From Bacillota bacterium (GTDB lineage Bacteria > Bacillota > DSM-12270 > Thermacetogeniales > Thermacetogeniaceae): a stretch of DNA of 5,879 nucleotides. The stretch spans positions 1-5,879 of the forward strand of contig DAOURU010000081.1 of the NCBI GenBank assembly GCA_030627585.1, given 5' to 3'. Every line of letters begins with the position of its first letter. Position 1 is the first letter of the stretch. The notes below the pieces were generated by a model. The model ran no database searches and was not told the DNA's origin. It saw only the letters and a list, made by a program, of their open reading frames with translations. Made by a program: the position numbers and the translations under genes. This document shows positions 5,024 through 5,879 of the stretch, piece by piece.

Positions 5024-5698
5024 ATGGCAGAAGGTAAATTAATAGGTTTTACGGATAATTTTGCAGACAATAGCACAGAGGCCGGGTTTCAGTTTACATT
5101 CTTCTGTGATATTTGCAGAGAAGGGTACAAAACCAGGTTTGTAGAGTCAAAGAGCTACAAGAAAAGGAAGTTTATCAAAGGGATTGGCGGTATAGTCGGC
5201 GCTGCCTCCAGGTTGGCGGGAAAATACGATATCGGATATGGGGTAGAAAGAGGCTCTGATGTTCTCAGTGAGAGATTTAGTGGAATGTCTCCTGAGTGGC
5301 ATAAGGAGCATGAGAAGGCATTTGAAGAGGCACAGAACGAGGCAAAGGGGCATTTCTCCCGCTGTCCGCGGTGTAAGAAGTGGGTATGTGAGAATGACTG
5401 GAATGAACAGGAAGGTCTCTGCGTTGAGGATGCTCCCAGAGTGAGCGTTGAGGTGGCTGCAGCCAGGGCAGAGAAGATGGTGGCTGACGTTAAAGAAAAG
5501 GCACTAGAGACACAGGTATTTACTGGTGAAATCGAGAGCAAGCAGACGATCTGCCCGCAGTGCGGCAAACCTGCTGGTGAGGGCAAATTCTGCACTAACT
5601 GCGGGGCATCGCTCAGCCTGGTAAAGTGCCCAAAATGCGGGGCAAAAAACCCGACAAGCGTGCGGTTCTGTGGTGAATGCGGCACCAGGCTTGAGTAA
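5024..5698 (+). CDS. Zinc-ribbon protein with split N-terminal Cys pairs
   Basis: 224 aa. The C-terminus is a clear double zinc ribbon: C177/C180 with C190/C193 (CPQCGKPAGEGKFCTNCG), then C202/C205 with C216/C219 (CPKCG ... FCGECGTRLE). The N-terminal two thirds are different. A knuckle FFCDIC (C28/C31) is followed about 80 residues later by RCPRCKKWVC (C114/C117/C122) and C133. The two CxxC pairs could form one ribbon with a long insertion, with C122 and C133 possibly extra ligands. The insertion holds a basic patch (KSYKKRKFIK, 43-52), a Gly/Ala-rich amphipathic stretch GIGGIVGAASRLAG (53-66) that might touch a membrane or partner, and a charged helix (~90-110). Residues ~140-165 form another Ala/Lys/Glu-rich helix leading to the ribbons. 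No signal peptide is seen. It is the last gene of the cluster; the function is unknown, and a partner-binding role beside the four-ribbon protein is inferred. Confidence 0.9.
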   Translation: MAEGKLIGFTDNFADNSTEAGFQFTFFCDICREGYKTRFVESKSYKKRKFIKGIGGIVGAASRLAGKYDIGYGVERGSDVLSERFSGMSPEWHKEHEKAFEEAQNEAKGHFSRCPRCKKWVCENDWNEQEGLCVEDAPRVSVEVAAARAEKMVADVKEKALETQVFTGEIESKQTICPQCGKPAGEGKFCTNCGASLSLVKCPKCGAKNPTSVRFCGECGTRLE

Positions 5699-5718
5699 GA
5701 AAATGAGAGAAAATGAAA

Positions 5719-5751
5719 AAAAGGGGACAGGCACCTTTTCTGTCACCTTTT
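5719..5751 (-). terminator. Hairpin terminator between convergent genes
   Basis: AAAAGGGGACAG (5719-5730) pairs with CTGTCACCTTTT (5740-5751) at 11 of 12 positions around a 9-nt loop. On the minus strand the stem is followed by seven T residues (complement of 5716-5722), the classic intrinsic terminator layout, about 40 bp after the stop of the minus-strand gene. On the plus strand it begins 20 bp after the cluster stop and has T-rich sequence at the stem end (TTTTCTGTTCTGTT), so it may work both ways. The GGGGACAG motif also resembles dispersed repeat elements, so its origin may be mobile. Confidence 0.65.
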
Positions 5752-5755
5752 CTGT
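5732..5755. repeat. Tandem 12-bp repeat in the terminator
   Basis: CACCTTTTCTGT occurs twice with no gap (5732-5743 and 5744-5755). The first copy spans the loop and start of the right arm of the hairpin and the second spans the rest, so the repeat gives the right arm an alternative pairing partner (AAAAGG with either CCTTTT). This is probably slippage in a low-complexity terminator. Confidence 0.75.
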
Positions 5756-5792
5756 TCTGTTATCGTCCGCATTTACATCGTGTTTCCTTCCT

Positions 5793-5879
5793 TCACGTCT
5801 TAATTCTTGCCCTAAGGAAACCGTAGGTCAGACCCCCGAGTAGGAGGAAACCGGCGACCCCTACCGCCGCGTAAAGGTA
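5793..5879 (-). CDS. C-terminus of a membrane-anchored protein (partial)
   Basis: Entering from the right edge on the minus strand, 28 codons end at TGA (5793-5795). The translation begins YLYAAVGVAGFLLLGG and continues LTYGFLRARIKT: one transmembrane helix and a short basic cytoplasmic tail, as expected from the positive-inside rule for a C-terminal anchor. The family cannot be told from this piece; candidates include a surface or exported protein with a C-terminal anchor, or the last helix of a multi-pass protein. It converges on the zinc-ribbon cluster and is followed by the hairpin terminator at 5719-5751, which supports it as a real gene end. Confidence 0.65.
   Translation of the reverse strand, partial: YLYAAVGVAGFLLLGGLTYGFLRARIKT

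Noticed and set aside
5155..5685. 176-codon antisense frame within the last zinc-ribbon gene
   Set aside because: Its composition (Pro, Ser, His, Cys-rich) is the mirror of Cys/Gly zinc-ribbon codons; the sense gene has clear motifs and a ribosome binding site.
1..5879. tRNA, rRNA, CRISPR array, integrase gene or origin
   Set aside because: No cloverleaf, rRNA-like block, repeat-spacer array or complete recombinase was seen on either strand.

Overview
The window looks bacterial, and a low-to-mid GC Gram-positive anaerobe (clostridial, Desulfotomaculum/Pelotomaculum-like) is my best guess. The basis is strong purine-rich ribosome binding sites close to AAAGGAGGTGAT, frequent GTG and TTG starts, Phd/PIN-type toxin-antitoxin remains, and a GGGGACAG hairpin of a kind I associate with such genomes. 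The lineage is an inference; no marker gene is present.

Left third (1-1000), minus strand: a graveyard of Phd/PIN (VapBC-like) modules. An antitoxin gene (736-972) keeps an excellent sigma-A type promoter (994-1022) and ribosome binding site. A deletion has removed its natural C-terminal end plus the first two thirds of the adjacent PIN toxin, leaving only the PIN C-terminus (633-770), out of frame with the antitoxin. About 300 bp further on is the C-terminal half of a second Phd-type antitoxin (139-333), cut off at a palindromic repeat (310-329). The stretch between them (334-632) holds no gene I can defend. A short open frame with one probable membrane helix runs off the left edge.

Region 1023-1324 separates the divergent transcription units. 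It holds a 7-bp dyad (1130-1152), two perfect copies of a 14-bp repeat (1154-1183) and two hairpins, followed by the start of the cluster.

Main cluster (1325-5698), plus strand: four tightly packed genes, with gaps of 3, 27 and 3 nt, that read as one operon. They encode (1) a 685-aa protein with two copies of a ~104-aa domain at the N-terminus and an unrecognised C-terminal half; (2) a 422-aa protein with a FecR-like beta domain, a charged helical linker and a DUF4352-like domain, lacking a signal peptide or membrane helix; (3) a 112-aa protein made almost entirely of four zinc ribbons (16 Cys); (4) a 224-aa protein with an unusual separated Cys-pair region and a C-terminal double zinc ribbon. 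No enzyme active site is obvious. The picture is of a scaffold or sensor-like cytoplasmic complex of beta-rich binding domains and zinc ribbons. I do not recognise it as a named system, and it is the best candidate here for something undescribed.

Right edge (5699-5879): a hairpin at 5719-5751 with a T-run on the minus strand separates the cluster from a convergent gene, of which only the last 28 codons (a membrane helix and basic tail) are inside the window.
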